From positions 5,086,001 to 5,150,000 of the forward strand of contig NC_079877.1 of assembly GCF_029227915.1 (NCBI RefSeq): a stretch of 64,000 nt of DNA. Reading direction: 5' to 3'. The notes below the pieces were generated by a model. The model saw nothing but the letters and a program-made list of their open reading frames with translations, did not search any database and was not told the origin of the DNA. Positions 49,898-62,220 of this stretch are shown piece by piece. How positions within the stretch are numbered: the stretch's first letter is position 1; every line of letters starts with the position of its first letter. The DNA is from Hydractinia symbiolongicarpus (lineage: Eukaryota; Cnidaria; Hydrozoa; Anthoathecata; Hydractiniidae). Both the position numbers and the translations under genes were made by a program.

Positions 49898-50303
49898 TTA
49901 AATTACTTTTTCACCACTAAAACGCATGAGACTTGTAGTTTTCAAGAATGTTTTCATTTTTGATGAGACGCTGAATAAAAGCAGGTTAATCGCCGGCAAA
50001 CGAAAACCTGCGATTTCCCGTAAATCCCGGACTCGGCCCGTATAGTCAAAAGTATACAAAGAAAGTACCCAGGGAGTAAACTCATTTCCAGAACGATTTT
50101 TTAAATTATTTTTTCACCACTAAAACGCATAAGACTTGTAGTTTTTAAAAATGTTTTCATTTTTGATGAGACGCTGAATAAAAGAAGTTTAATCGCCGGC
50201 AAACGAAAACCCGCGATTTCCCGTAAATCTCGGGCTTGGCCCGTATAGTCAAAAGTATACAAAGAAAGTACCCAGGGAGTAAACTCATTTCCCGAACGAT
50301 TTT

Positions 50304-50506
50304 TTAAATTACTTTTTCACCACTAAAACGCATGAGACTTGTAGTTTTTAAAAATGTTTTCATTTTTGATGAGACGCTGAATAAAAGAAGTTCAATCGCC
50401 GGCAAACTAAAACCTGCGATTTCTCGTAAATCCTGGACTCGGCCCGTATAGTCAAAAGTATACAAAGAAAGTACCCAGGGATTAAACTCATTTCCCAAAC
50501 GATTTT
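50304..50506. repeat. Monomer subtype p (example)
   Basis: Markers: GTTCAATCGCC, GGCAAACTAAAACCTGC, TTTCTCGTAAATC, GGGATTAAAC. Many copies have ACGGATGAG, and some ACAAAAAAAG with TTTCTTAAATT. Central domain only. Confidence 0.84.
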
Positions 50507-51316
50507 TTAAATTATTATTTTACCACTAAAACGCATGAGACTTGTAGTTTTCAAGAATGTTTTCATTTTTGATGAGACGCTGAATAAAAGCAGGTTAATC
50601 GCCGGCAAACGAACACCTGCGATTTCCCGTAAATCCCGGACTCGGCCCGTATAGTCAAAAGTATACAAAGAAAGTACCCAGGGTGTAAACTCATTTCCAG
50701 AACGATTTTTTAAATTATTTTTTCACCACTAAAACGCATAAGACTTGTAGTTTTTAAAAATGTTTTCATTTTTGATGAGACGCTGAATAAAAGAAGTTTA
50801 ATCGCCGGCAAACGAAAACCCGCGATTTCCCGTAAATCCCGGGCTTGGCCCGTATAGTCAAAAGTATACAAAGAAAGTACCCAGGGAGTAAACTCATTTC
50901 CCGAACGATTTTTTAAATTACCTTTTCACCACTAAAACGCATGAGACTTGTAGTTTTTAAAAATGTTTTCATTTTTGATGAGACGCTGAATAAAAAAGTT
51001 TAATCGCCGGCAAACGAAAACCTGCTATTTCCCGTAAATCATGGACTCGGCCCGTATAGTCAAAAGTATACAAAGAAAGTACCCAGGGAGTAAACTCATT
51101 TCCCAAACGATTTTTTAAATTATTATTTCACCACTAAAACGCATGAGACTTGTAGTTTTCAAGAATGTTTTATTTTTGATGAGACGCTGAATAAAAGCAG
51201 GTTAATCGCCGGCAAACGAAAACCTGCGATTTCCCGTAAATCCCGGACTCGGCCCGTATAGTCAAAAGTTTACAAAGAAAGTACCCAGGGAGTAAACTAA
51301 TTTCCCAAACGATTTT

Positions 51317-51518
51317 TTAAATTATTATTTCACCACTAAAGCCCATGAGACTTGTAGTTTTTAAAAATGTTCTCATTTTTGATGAGACGCTGAATAAAAG
51401 AAGTTTAATCGCCGGCAAACGAAAACCCGCGATTTCCCGTAAATCCCGGCTTGGCCCGTATAGTCAAAAGTATACAAAGAAAGTACCCAGGGAGTAAACT
51501 CATTTCCCGAACAATTTT
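51317..51518. repeat. Monomer subtype t, 202-bp form (example)
   Basis: Markers: GCCCATGAG, ATGTTCTCATTTTTG or ATGTCCTCATTTTTG, AATCCCGGCTTGGCCC (1 bp short), TTCCCGAACAA. It is followed by subtype u. Confidence 0.84.
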
Positions 51519-51721
51519 TTAAATTATTTTTTCACCACTAAAACGCATGAGACTTGTAGTTTTCAAAAATGTTTTCATTTTTGATGAGACGCTGAATGAA
51601 AGAAGTTTAATCGCCGGCAAACAAAAACCCGCGATTTCCCGTAAATCCCGGGCTTGGCCCGTATAGTCAAAAGTATACAAAGAAAGTACCCAGGGAGTAA
51701 ACTCATTTCCCAAACGATTTT
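51519..51721. repeat. Monomer subtype u (example)
   Basis: Markers: GCTGAATGAAAG, GGCAAACAAAAACCCGCG, CCCGGGCTTGG, TTCCCAAACG. It is followed by subtype p. Confidence 0.84.
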
Positions 51722-52330
51722 TTAAATTACTTTTTCACCACTAAAACGGATGAGACTTGTAGTTTTTAAAAATGTTTTCATTTTTGATGAGACGCTGAAT
51801 AAAAGAAGTTCAATCGCCGGCAAACTAAAACCTGCAATTTCCCGTAAATCCTAGACTCGGCCCGTATAGTCAAAAGTATACAAAAAAAGTACCCAGGGAT
51901 TAAACTCATTTCCCAAACGATTTCTTAAATTATTATTTCACCACTAAAACGCATGAGACTTGTAGTTTTCAAGAATGTTTTCATTTTTGATGAGACGCTG
52001 AATAAAAGCAGGTTAATCGCCGGCAAACGAACACCTGCGATTTCCCGTAAATCCCGGACTCGGCCCGTATAGTCAAAAGTATACAAAGAAAGTACCCAGG
52101 GTGTAAACTCATTTCCAGAACGATTTTTTAACTTATTTTTTCACCACTAAAACGCATAAGACTTGTAGTTTTTAAAAATGTTTTTATTTTTGATGAGACG
52201 CTGAATAAAAGAAGTTTAATCGCCGGCAAACAAAAACCCGCGATTTCCCGTAAATCTCGGTCTTGGCCCGTATAGTCAAAAGTATAGAAAGAAAGTACCC
52301 AGGGAGTAAACTCATTTCCCGAACGATTTT

Positions 52331-55300
52331 TTAAATTACCTTTTCACCACTAAAACGCATGAGACTTGTAGTTTTTAAAAATGTTTTCATTTTTGATGAG
52401 ACGCTGAATAAAAGAAGTTTAATCGCCGGCAAACGAAAACCTGCGATTTCCCGTAAATCATGGACTCGGCCCGTATAGTCAAAAGTATACAAAGAAAGTA
52501 CCCAGGGAGTAAACTCATTTCCCAAACGTTTTTTTAAATTATTATTTCACCACTAAAACGCATGAGACTTGTAGTTTTCAAGAATGTTTTCATTTTTGAT
52601 GAGACGCTGAATAAAAGCAGGTTAATCGCCGGCAAACGAAAACCTGCGATTTCCCGTAAATCCCGGACTCGGCCCGTATAGTCAAAAGTATACAAAGAAA
52701 GTACCCAGGGAGTAAACTCATTTCCAGAACGATTTTTTAAATTATTTTTTCACCACTAAAACGCATAAGACTTGTAGTTTTTAAAAATGTTTTCATTTTT
52801 GATGAGACGCTGAATAAAAGAAGTTTAATCGCCGGCAAACGAAAACCCGCGATTTCCCGTAAATCTCGGGCTTGGCCCGTATAGTCAAAAGTATACAAAG
52901 AAAGTACCCAGGGAGTAAACTCATTTCCCGAACGATTTTTTAAATTACTTTTTCACCACTAAAACGCATGAGACTTGTAGTTTTCAAGAATGTTTTCATT
53001 TTTGATGAGACGCTGAATAAAAGCAGGTTAATCGCCGGCAAACGAAAACCTGCGATTTCCCGTAAATCCCGGACTCGGCCCGTATAGTCAAAAGTATACA
53101 AAGAAAGTACCCAGGGAGTAAACTCATTTCCAGAACGATTTTTTAAATTATTTTTTCACCACTAAAACGCATAAGACTTGTAGTTTTTAAAAATGTTTTC
53201 ATTTTTGATGAGACGCTGAATAAAAGAAGTTTAATCGCCGGCAAACGAAAACCCGCGATTTCCCGTAAATCTCGGGCTTGGCCCGTATAGTCAAAAGTAT
53301 ACAAAGAAAGTACCCAGGGAGTAAACTCATTTCCCGAACGATTTTTTAAATTACTTTTTCACCACTAAAACGCATGAGACTTGTAGTTTTTAAAAATGTT
53401 TTCATTTTTGATGAGACGCTGAATAAAAGAAGTTCAATCGCCGGCAAACTAAAACCTGCGATTTCTCGTAAATCCTGGACTCGGCCCGTATAGTCAAAAG
53501 TATACAAAGAAAGTACCCAGGGATTAAACTCATTTCCCAAACGATTTTTTAAATTATTATTTCACCACTAAAACGCATGAGACTTGTAGTTTTCAAGAAT
53601 GTTTTCATTTTTGATGAGACGCTGAATAAAAGCAGGTTAATCGCCGGCAAACGAACACCTGCGATTTCCCGTAAATCCCGGACTCGGCCCGTATAGTCAA
53701 AAGTATACAAAGAAAGTACCCAGGGTGTAAACTCATTTCCAGAACGATTTTTTAAATTATTTTTTCACCACTAAAACGCATAAGACTTGTAGTTTTTAAA
53801 AATGTTTTCATTTTTGATGAGACGCTGAATAAAAGAAGTTTAATCGCCGGCAAACGAAAACCCGCGATTTCCCGTAAATCCCGGGCTTGGCCCGTATAGT
53901 CAAAAGTATACAAAGAAAGTACCCAGGGAGTAAACTCATTTCCCGAACGATTTTTTAAATTACCTTTTCACCACTAAAACGCATGAGACTTGTAGTTTTT
54001 AAAAATGTTTTCATTTTTGATGAGACGCTGAATAAAAAAGTTTAATCGCCGGCAAACGAAAACCTGCTATTTCCCGTAAATCATGGACTCGGCCCGTATA
54101 GTCAAAAGTATACAAAGAAAGTACCCAGGGAGTAAACTCATTTCCCAAACGATTTTTTAAATTATTATTTCACCACTAAAACGCATGAGACTTGTAGTTT
54201 TCAAGAATGTTTTATTTTTGATGAGACGCTGAATAAAAGCAGGTTAATCGCCGGCAAACGAAAACCTGCGATTTCCCGTAAATCCCGGACTCGGCCCGTA
54301 TAGTCAAAAGTTTACAAAGAAAGTACCCAGGGAGTAAACTAATTTCCCAAACGATTTTTTAAATTATTATTTCACCACTAAAGCCCATGAGACTTGTAGT
54401 TTTTAAAAATGTTCTCATTTTTGATGAGACGCTGAATAAAAGAAGTTTAATCGCCGGCAAACGAAAACCCGCGATTTCCCGTAAATCCCGGCTTGGCCCG
54501 TATAGTCAAAAGTATACAAAGAAAGTACCCAGGAAGTAAACTCATTTCCCGAACAATTTTTTAAATTATTTTTTCACCACTAAAACGCATGAGACTTGTA
54601 GTTTTCAAAAATGTTTTCATTTTTGATGAGACGCTGAATGAAAGAAGTTTAATCGCCGGCAAACAAAAACCCGCGATTTCCCGTAAATCCCGGGCTTGGC
54701 CCGTATAGTCAAAAGTATACAAAGAAAGTACCCAGGGAGTAAACTCATTTCCCAAACGATTTTTTAAATTACTTTTTCACCACTAAAACGGATGAGACTT
54801 GTAGTTTTTAAAAATGTTTTCATTTTTGATGAGACGCTGAATAAAAGAAGTTCAATCGCCGGCAAACTAAAACCTGCGATTTCCCGTAAATCCTGGACTC
54901 GGCCCGTATAGTCAAAAGTATACAAAAAAAGTACCCAGGGATTAAACTCATTTTCCAAACGATTTCTTAAATTATTATTTCACCACTAAAACGCATGAGA
55001 CTTGTAGTTTTCAAGAATGTTTTCATTTTTGATGAGACGCTGAATAAAAGCAGGTTAATCGCCGGCAAACGAACACCTGCGATTTCCCGTAAATCCCGGA
55101 CTCGGCCCGTATAGTCAAAAGTATACAAAGAAAGTACCCAGGGTGTAAACTCATTTCCAGAACGATTTTTTAAATTATTTTTTCACCACTAAAACGCATA
55201 AGACTTGTAGTTTTTAAAAATGTTTTCATTTTTGATGAGACGCTGAATAAAAGAAGTTTAACCGCCGGCAAACGAAAACCCGCGATTTCCCGTAAATCCC

Positions 55301-55372
55301 GGGCTTGGCCCGTATAGTCAAAAGTATAGAAAGAAAGTACCCAGGGAGTAAACTCATTTCCCGAACGATTTT
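52331..55372. repeat. 15-monomer HOR copy 2, central domain (3042 bp)
   Basis: Unit-by-unit match to copy 1, including all three 1-bp deletions. Only a handful of differences are visible by eye: TTTTACCAC in copy 1 against TTTCACCAC; TCCTAGACTCGG against TCCTGGACTCGG; and AGGAAGTAAAC and CATTTTCC only in this copy. The last unit (about 55,170) differs at more sites. Confidence 0.92.
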
Positions 55373-55981
55373 TTAAATTACCTTTTCACCACTAAAACGC
55401 ATGAGACTTGTAGTTTTTAAAAATGTTTTCATTTTTGATGAGACGCTGAATAAAAGAAGTTTAATCGCCGGCAAACGAAAACCTGCGATTTCCCGTAAAT
55501 CATGGACTCGGCCCGTATAGTCAAAAGTATACAAAGAAAGTACCCAGGGAGTAAACTCATTTCCCAAACGATTTTTTAAATTATTATTTCACCACTAAAA
55601 CGCATGAGACTTGTAGTTTTCAAGAATGTTTTCATTTTTGATGAGACGCTGAATAAAAGCAGGTTAATCGCCGGCAAACGAAAACCTGCGATTTCCCGTA
55701 AATCCCGGACTCGGCCCGTATAGTCAAAAGTATACAAAGAAAGTACCCAGGGAGTAAACTCATTTCCAGAACGATTTTTTAAATTATTTTTTCACCACTA
55801 AAACGCATAAGACTTGTAGTTTTTAAAAATGTTTTCATTTTTGATGAGACGCTGAATAAAAGAAGTTTAATCGCCGGCAAACGAAAACCCGCGATTTCCC
55901 GTAAATCTCGGGCTTGGCCCGTATAGTCAAAAGTATACAAAGAAAGTACCCAGGGAGTAAACTCATTTCCCGAACGATTTT
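55373..55981. repeat. Partial third 15-mer copy (3 monomers: s, q, r)
   Basis: Repeats the first three positions of the 15-mer and then stops at the truncated monomer. It lacks the CCAAACGTTTTTTT variant of copies 1-2. Confidence 0.85.
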
Positions 55982-56125
55982 TTAAATTTAAAACGCTGAA
56001 TAAAAGCAGGTTAATCGCCGGCAAACGAAAACCTGCGATTTCCCGTAAATCCCGGACTCGGCCCGTATAGTCAAAAGTATACAAAGAAAGCACCCAGGGA
56101 GTAAACTCATTTCCAGAACGATTTT
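55982..56125. repeat. Truncated monomer (144 bp), 59-bp internal deletion
   Basis: TTAAATTT runs directly into AAAACGCTGAATAAAAG. The TTTCACCAC to GATGAG part, including the 8-bp inverted repeat, is missing (59 bp by count). The tail is subtype q (CAGGTTAATCGCC, TTCCAGAACG). The break is flanked by short A/T runs with only a few bases of possible microhomology. Because 144 is a multiple of 3, the minus-strand frame stays open across it, producing the 104-codon frame at 55,779-56,093. Confidence 0.9.
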
Positions 56126-58157
56126 TTAAATTATTTTTTCACCACTAAAACGCATAAGACTTGTAGTTTTTAAAAATGTTTTCATTTTTGATGAGACGCT
56201 GAATAAAAGAAGTTTAATCGCCGGCAAACGAAAACCCGCGATTTCCCGTAAATCTCGGGCTTGGCCCGTATAGTCAAAAGTATACAAAGAAAGTACCCAG
56301 GGAGTAAACTCATTTCCCGAACGATTTTTTAAATTACTTTTTCACCACTAAAACGCATGAGACTTGTAGTTTTTAAAAATGTTTTCATTTTTGATGAGAC
56401 GCTGAATAAAAGAAGTTTAATCGCCGGCAAACGAAAACCTGCGATTTCCCGTAAATCCTGGACTCGGCCCGTATAGTCAAAAGTGTACAAAGAAAGTATC
56501 CAGGGAGTAAACTCTTTTCCCAAACGATTTTTTAAATTATTATTTCACCACTAAAGCCCATGAGACTTGTAGTTTTTAAAAATGTTTTCATTTTTGATGG
56601 GACGCTGAATAAAAGAAGTTCAATCGCCGACAAACGAAAACCTGCGACTTCCCGTAAATCCCGGACTCGGCCTGTATAGTCAAAAGTATACAAAGAAAGT
56701 ACCCAGGGTGTAAACTCATTTCCCGAACGATTTTTTAAACTATTTTTTCACCACTAAAACGCATGAGACTTGTAGTTTTCAAAAATGTTTTCATTTTTGA
56801 TGAGACGCTGAATAAAAGAAGTTTAATCGCCGGCAAACGAAAACCTGCGATTTCCGTAAATCCCGTGCTCGGCCCGTATAGTCAAAAGTATACAAAGAAA
56901 GTACCCAGGGAGTAAATTCATTTCCCAAACGATTTTTTAAATTATTATTTCACCACTAAAGCCCATGAGACTTGTAGTTTTTAAAAATGTTTTCATTTTT
57001 GATAAGACGCTGAATAAAAGAAGTTTAATCGTCGGCAAACGAAAACCCGCAATTTCCCGTAAATCCCGGTCTCGGCCCGTATAGTCAAAAGTATAGAAAG
57101 AAAGTACCCAGGGAGTAAACTCATTTCCCGAACGATTTTTTAAATTGCTTTTTCACCACTAAAACGCATGAGACTTGTAGTTTTTAAAAATGTTTTCATT
57201 TTTGATGAGACGCTGAATAAAAGAAGTTTAATCGCCGGCAAACGAAAACCTGCGATTTCCCGTAAATCCTAGACTCGGCCCGTATAGTCAAAAGTATACA
57301 AAGAAAGTATCCAGGAAGTAAACTCTTTTCCCAAACGATTTTTTAAATTATTATTTTACCACTAAAGCCCATAAGACTTGTAGTTTTTAAAAATGTTTTC
57401 ATTTTTGATGGGACGCTGAATAAAAGAAGTTTAATCGCCGGCAAACGAAAACCTGCGACTTCCCGTAAATCCCGGACTCGGCCCGTATAGTCAAAAGTAT
57501 ACAAAGAAAGTACCCAGGGTGTAAAGTCATTTCCCGAACGATTTTTTAAACTATTTTTTCACCACTAAAACGCATGAGACTTGTAGTTTTCTAAAATGTT
57601 TTCATTTTTGATGAGACGCTGAATAAAAGAAGTTTAATCGCCGGCAAACGAAAACCTGCGTTTTCCGTAAATCCCGTACTCGGCCCGTATAGTGAAAAGT
57701 ATACAAAGAAAGTACCCAGGGAGTAAACTCATTTCCCAAACGATTTTTTAAATTATTATTTCACCACTAAAGCCCATGAGACTTGTAGTTTTCAAGAAAG
57801 TTTTCATTTTTGATGAGACGTTGAATAAAAGCAGTTTAATCGCCGGCAAACGAAAACCTGCGATTTCCCGTAAATCCCGGACTCGGCCCGTATAGTCAAA
57901 AGTATACAAAGAAAGTACCCAGGGAGTAAACTCATTTCCAGAACGATTTTTTAAATTATTTTTTCACCACTAAACGCATAAGACTTGTAGTTTTTAAAAA
58001 TCTTTTCATTTTTGATGAGACGCTGAATAAAAGAAGTTTAATCGCCGGCAAACGAAAACCCGCGATTTCCCGTAAATCCCGGCCTTGGCCCGTATAGTCA
58101 AAAGTATACAAAGAAAGTACCCAGGGAGTAAACTCTTTTCCCAAACGATTTTTTAAA
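56126..58157. repeat. Right transition zone: mixed central- and outer-type monomers
   Basis: r, then TCCTGGACTCGG units with ACTCTTTTCCC, f-like GATGGGACG units with GCGACTTCCCG (56,532 and 57,343), g-like AAACTATTTTTT units (56,735 and 57,546; each has a 1-bp shortened TTTCCGTAAATC), a TCGTCGGC/GGTCTCGG unit, a CAAGAAAG unit and a CTAAACGCATAAG unit. A 4-unit (about 811-bp) repetition links 56,329-57,139 to 57,140-57,950. No gene. Confidence 0.75.
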
Positions 58158-59573
58158 TTATTATATCACCACTAAAGCCCATGAGACTTGTAGTTTTCTA
58201 AAATGTTTTCATTTTTGATGAGACGCTGAATAAAAGAAGTTTAATCGCCGGCAAACGAAAACCTGCGATTTCCCGTAAATCCCGTACTCGGCCCGTATAG
58301 TCAAAAGTATACAAAGAAAGTACCCAGGGAGTAAACTCATTTCCCAAACGATTTTTTAAATTATTATTTCACCACTAAAGCCCATGAGACTTGTAGTTTT
58401 TAAAAATGTTTTCATTTTTGATGAGACGCGGAATAAAAGAAGTTTAATCGTCGGCAAACGAAAACCCGCAATTTCCCGTAAATCCCGGTCTCGGCCCGTA
58501 TAGTCAAAAGTATACAAAGAGAGTACCCAGGGTGTAAACTCATTTCCCGAACGATTTTTTAAATTTTTTTTTTCACCACTAAAACGCATGAGACTTGTAG
58601 TTTTCAAAAATGTTTTCATTTTTGATGAGACGCTGAATAAAAGAAGTTTAATCGCCTGCAAACGAAAACCTGCGATTTCCCGTAAATCCCGGACTCGGCC
58701 CGTATAGTCAAAAGTATACAAAGAAAGTACCCAGGGAGTAAACTCATTTCCCAAACGACTTTTTTAATTATTATTTCACCACTAAAGCCCATGAGACTTG
58801 TAGTTTTTAAAAATGTTTTCATTTTTGATGAGACGCTGAGTAAAAGAAGTTTAATCGCCGGCAAACGAAAACCCGCGATTTCCCGTAAATCCCGAACTCG
58901 GCCCGTATAGTCAAAAGTATACAAGGAAAGTACCCAGTGAGTAAACTCATTTCCCGAACGAATTTTTAAATTATTTTTTTACCACTAAAACGCATGAGAC
59001 TTGTAGTTTTCAGAAATGTTTTCATTTTTGATGAGACGCTTAATGAAAGTGGTTTAATCGCCGGCAAACGAAAACCCGCGATTTCCCGTAAATCCCGGGC
59101 TTGGCCCGTATAGTCAAAAGTATACAAAGAAAGTACCCAGGGAGTAAACTCATTTCCCAAACGATTTTTTAAATTATTATTTCACCACTAAAGCCCATGA
59201 GACTTGTAGTTTTCAAGAAAGTTTTCATTTTTGATGAGACGTTGAATAAAAGCAGTTTAATCGCCGGCAAACGAAAACCTGCGATTTCCCGTAAATCCCG
59301 GGCTTGGCCCGTATAGTCAAAAGTATACAAAGAAAGTACCCAGGGAGTAAACTCATTTCCAGAACGATTTTTTAAATTATTTTTTCACCACTAAACGCAT
59401 AAGACTTGTAGTTTTTAAAAATGTTTTCATTTTTGATGAGACGCTGAATAAAAGAAGTTTAATCGCCGGGAAACGAAAACCCGCGATTTCCCGTAAATCC
59501 CGGCCTTGGCCCGTATAGTCAAAAGTATACAAAGAAAGTACCCAGGGAGTAAACTCTTTTCCCAAACGATTTT
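58158..59573. repeat. Seven-unit segment ancestral to the next 5-mers
   Basis: Order: TCTAAAATG unit, TCGTCGGC/GGTCTCGG unit, GCCTGC unit, h, a-head, CAAGAAAG unit (GTTGAATAAAAGCAG), CTAAACGCATAAG unit with CCGGCCTTGG. A one-T insertion in the T10 run near 58,564-58,573 makes one monomer 204 bp, which joins minus-strand frames into a 132-codon frame (58,356-58,754). Confidence 0.78.
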
Positions 59574-60588
59574 TTAAGTTATTATATCACCACTAAAGCC
59601 CATGAGACTTGTAGTTTTCTAAAATGTTTTCATTTTTGATGAGACGCTGAATAAAAGAAGTTTAATCGCCGGCAAACGAAAACCTGCGATTTCCCGTAAA
59701 TCCCGTACTCGGCCTGTATAGTCAAAAGTATACAAAGAGAGTACCCAGGGTGTAAACTCATTTCCCGAACGATTTTTTAAATTATTTTTTCACCACTAAA
59801 ACGCATGAGACTTGTAGTTTTCAAAAATGTTTTCATTTTTGATGAGACGCTGAATAAAAGAAGTTTAATCGCCTGCAAACGAAAACCTGCGATTTCCCGT
59901 AAATCCCGGACTCGGCCCGTATAGTCAAAAGTATACAAAGAAAGTACCCAGGGAGTAAACTCATTTCCCAAACGACTTTTTTAATTATTATTTCACCACT
60001 AAAGCCCATGAGACTTGTAGTTTTTAAAAATGTTTTCATTTTTGATGAGACGCTGAGTAAAAGAAGTTTAATCGCCGGCAACCGAAAACCCGCGATTTCC
60101 CGTAAATCCCGAACTCGGCCCGTATAGTCAAAAGTATACAAGGAAAGTACCCAGTGAGTAAACTCATTTCCCGAACGAATTTTTAAATTATTTTTTTACA
60201 ACTAAAACGCATGAGACTTGTAGTTTTCAGAAATGTTTTCATTTTTGATGAGACGCTTAATGAAAGTGGTTTAATCGCCGGCAAACGAAAACCCGCGATT
60301 TCCCGTAAATCCCGGGCTTGGCCCGTATAGTCAAAAGTATACAAAGAAAGTACCCAGGAAGTAAACTCATTTCCCAAACGATTTTTTAAATTATTATTTC
60401 ACCACTAAAGCCCATGAGACTTGTAGTTTTCAAGAAAGTTTTCATTTTTGATGAGACGTTGAATAAAAGCAGTTTAATCGCCGGCAAACGAAAACCCGCG
60501 ATTTCCCGTAAATCCCGGCCTTGGCCCGTATAGTCAAAAGTATACAAAGAAAGTACCCAGGGAGTAAACTCTTTTCCCAAACGATTTT
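59574..60588. repeat. 5-monomer tandem duplication, copy 1 (1015 bp)
   Basis: Units TTAAGTTATTATATC with TCTAAAATG, the GCCTGC unit, h (GGCAACCG), a-head (TTTTACAACTAAAACGC), and a CAAGAAAG head. They recur 1015 bp on with identical private variants, including the rare GGCAACCG and TTACAACTAA. Confidence 0.92.
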
Positions 60589-61603
60589 TTAAGTTATTAT
60601 ATCACCACTAAAGCCCATGAGACTTGTAGTTTTCTAAAATGTTTTCATTTTTGATGAGACGCTGAATAAAAGAAGTTTAATCGCCGGCAAACGAAAACCT
60701 GCGATTTCCCGTAAATCCCGTACTCGGCCTGTATAGTCAAAAGTATACAAAGAGAGTACCCAGGGTGTAAACTCATTTCCCGAACGATTTTTTAAATTAT
60801 TTTTTCACCACTAAAACGCATGAGACTTGTAGTTTTCAAAAATGTTTTCATTTTTGATGAGACGCTGAATAAAAGAAGTTTAATCGCCTGCAAACGAAAA
60901 CCTGCGATTTCCCGTAAATCCCGGACTCGGCCCGTATAGTCAAAAGTATACAAAGAAAGTACCCAGGGAGTAAACTCATTTCCCAAACGACTTTTTTAAT
61001 TATTATTTCACCACTAAAGCCCATGAGACTTGTAGTTTTTAAAAATGTTTTCATTTTTGATGAGACGCTGAGTAAAAGAAGTTTAATCGCCGGCAACCGA
61101 AAACCCGCGATTTCCCGTAAATCCCGAACTCGGCCCGTATAGTCAAAAGTATACAAGGAAAGTACCCAGTGAGTAAACTCATTTCCCGAACGAATTTTTA
61201 AATTATTTTTTTACAACTAAAACGCATGAGACTTGTAGTTTTCAGAAATGTTTTCATTTTTGATGAGACGCTTAATGAAAGTGGTTTAATCGCCGGCAAA
61301 CGAAAACCCGCGATTTCCCGTAAATCCCGGGCTTGGCCCGTATAGTCAAAAGTATACAAAGAAAGTACCCAGGAAGTAAACTCATTTCCCAAACGATTTT
61401 TTAAATTATTATTTCACCACTAAAGCCCATGAGACTTGTAGTTTTCAAGAAAGTTTTCATTTTTGATGAGACGTTGAATAAAAGCAGTTTAATCGCCGGC
61501 AAACGAAAACCTGCGATTTCCCGTAAATCCCGGACTCGGCCCGTATAGTCAAAAGTATACAAAGAAAGTACCCAGGAAGTAAACTCATTTCCAGAACGAT
61601 TTT
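60589..61603. repeat. 5-monomer tandem duplication, copy 2 (1015 bp)
   Basis: Near-perfect copy of 59,574-60,588, departing only in the last unit. There the CAAGAAAG head continues into CCTGCG, GGACTCGG and AGGAAGTAAAC instead of CCCGCG and CCGGCCTTGG. The copies end where the original seven-unit order resumes with CTAAACGCATAAG (about 61,604). Confidence 0.9.
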
Positions 61604-62220
61604 TTAAATTATTTTTTCACCACTAAACGCATAAGACTTGTAGTTTTTAAAAATGTTTTCATTTTTGATGAGACGCTGAATAAAAGAAGTTTAATCGCCG
61701 GCAAACGAAAACCCGCGATTTCCCGTAAATCCCGGCCTTGGCCCGTATAGTCAAAAGTATACAAAGAAAGTACCCAGGGAGTAAACTCTTTTCCCAAACG
61801 ATTTTTTAAATTATTATATCACCACTAAAGCCCATGAGACTTTTAGTTTTTAAAAATGTTTTCATTTTTGATGGGACGCTGAATAAAAGAAGTTTAATCG
61901 CCGTCAAACGAAAACCTGCGACTTCCCGTAAATCCCGGACTCGGCCCGTATAGTCAAAAGTATACAAAGAAAGTACCCAGGGTGTAAAGTCATTTCCCGA
62001 ACGATTTTTTAAACTCATTTTTCACCACTAAAACGCATGAGACTTGTAGTTTTCTAAAATGTTTCCATTTTTGATGAGACGCTGAATAAAAGAAGTTTAA
62101 TCGCCGGCAAACGAAAACCTGTGATTTCCCGTAAATCCCGTACTCGGCCCGTATAGTCAAAAGTATACAAGGAAAGTACCCAGTGAGTAAACTCATTTTC
62201 CGAACGAATTTTTAAATTAT
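61604..62220. repeat. Three outer-type monomers (CTAAACGCATAAG unit, f, g)
   Basis: CCGGCCTTGG unit, then an f unit (TATATCACCAC, GACTTTTAG, GATGGGACG, GCCGTCAAACG, GTGTAAAGTC), then a g unit (AAACTCATTTTTCACC, TCTAAAATG, CCCGTACTCGG) whose tail is h-like (ACAAGG, CAGTGAG). The same f to g to h/a order is seen at 3430-4241 and 9317-10,128. Confidence 0.78.

Larger units (their letters stand above)
49289..52330. repeat. 15-monomer HOR copy 1, central domain (3042 bp)
   Basis: Order s q r q r p q r s q t u p q r. The period is 3042, not 3045, because three units carry 1-bp deletions: GAATAAAAAAG, AATGTTTTATTTTTG and CCGGCTTGG. Markers shared with copy 2 include CCAAACGTTTTTTTAAATT, CCTGCTATTTCCCG and CTCGGTCTTGG. 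Confidence 0.92.
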
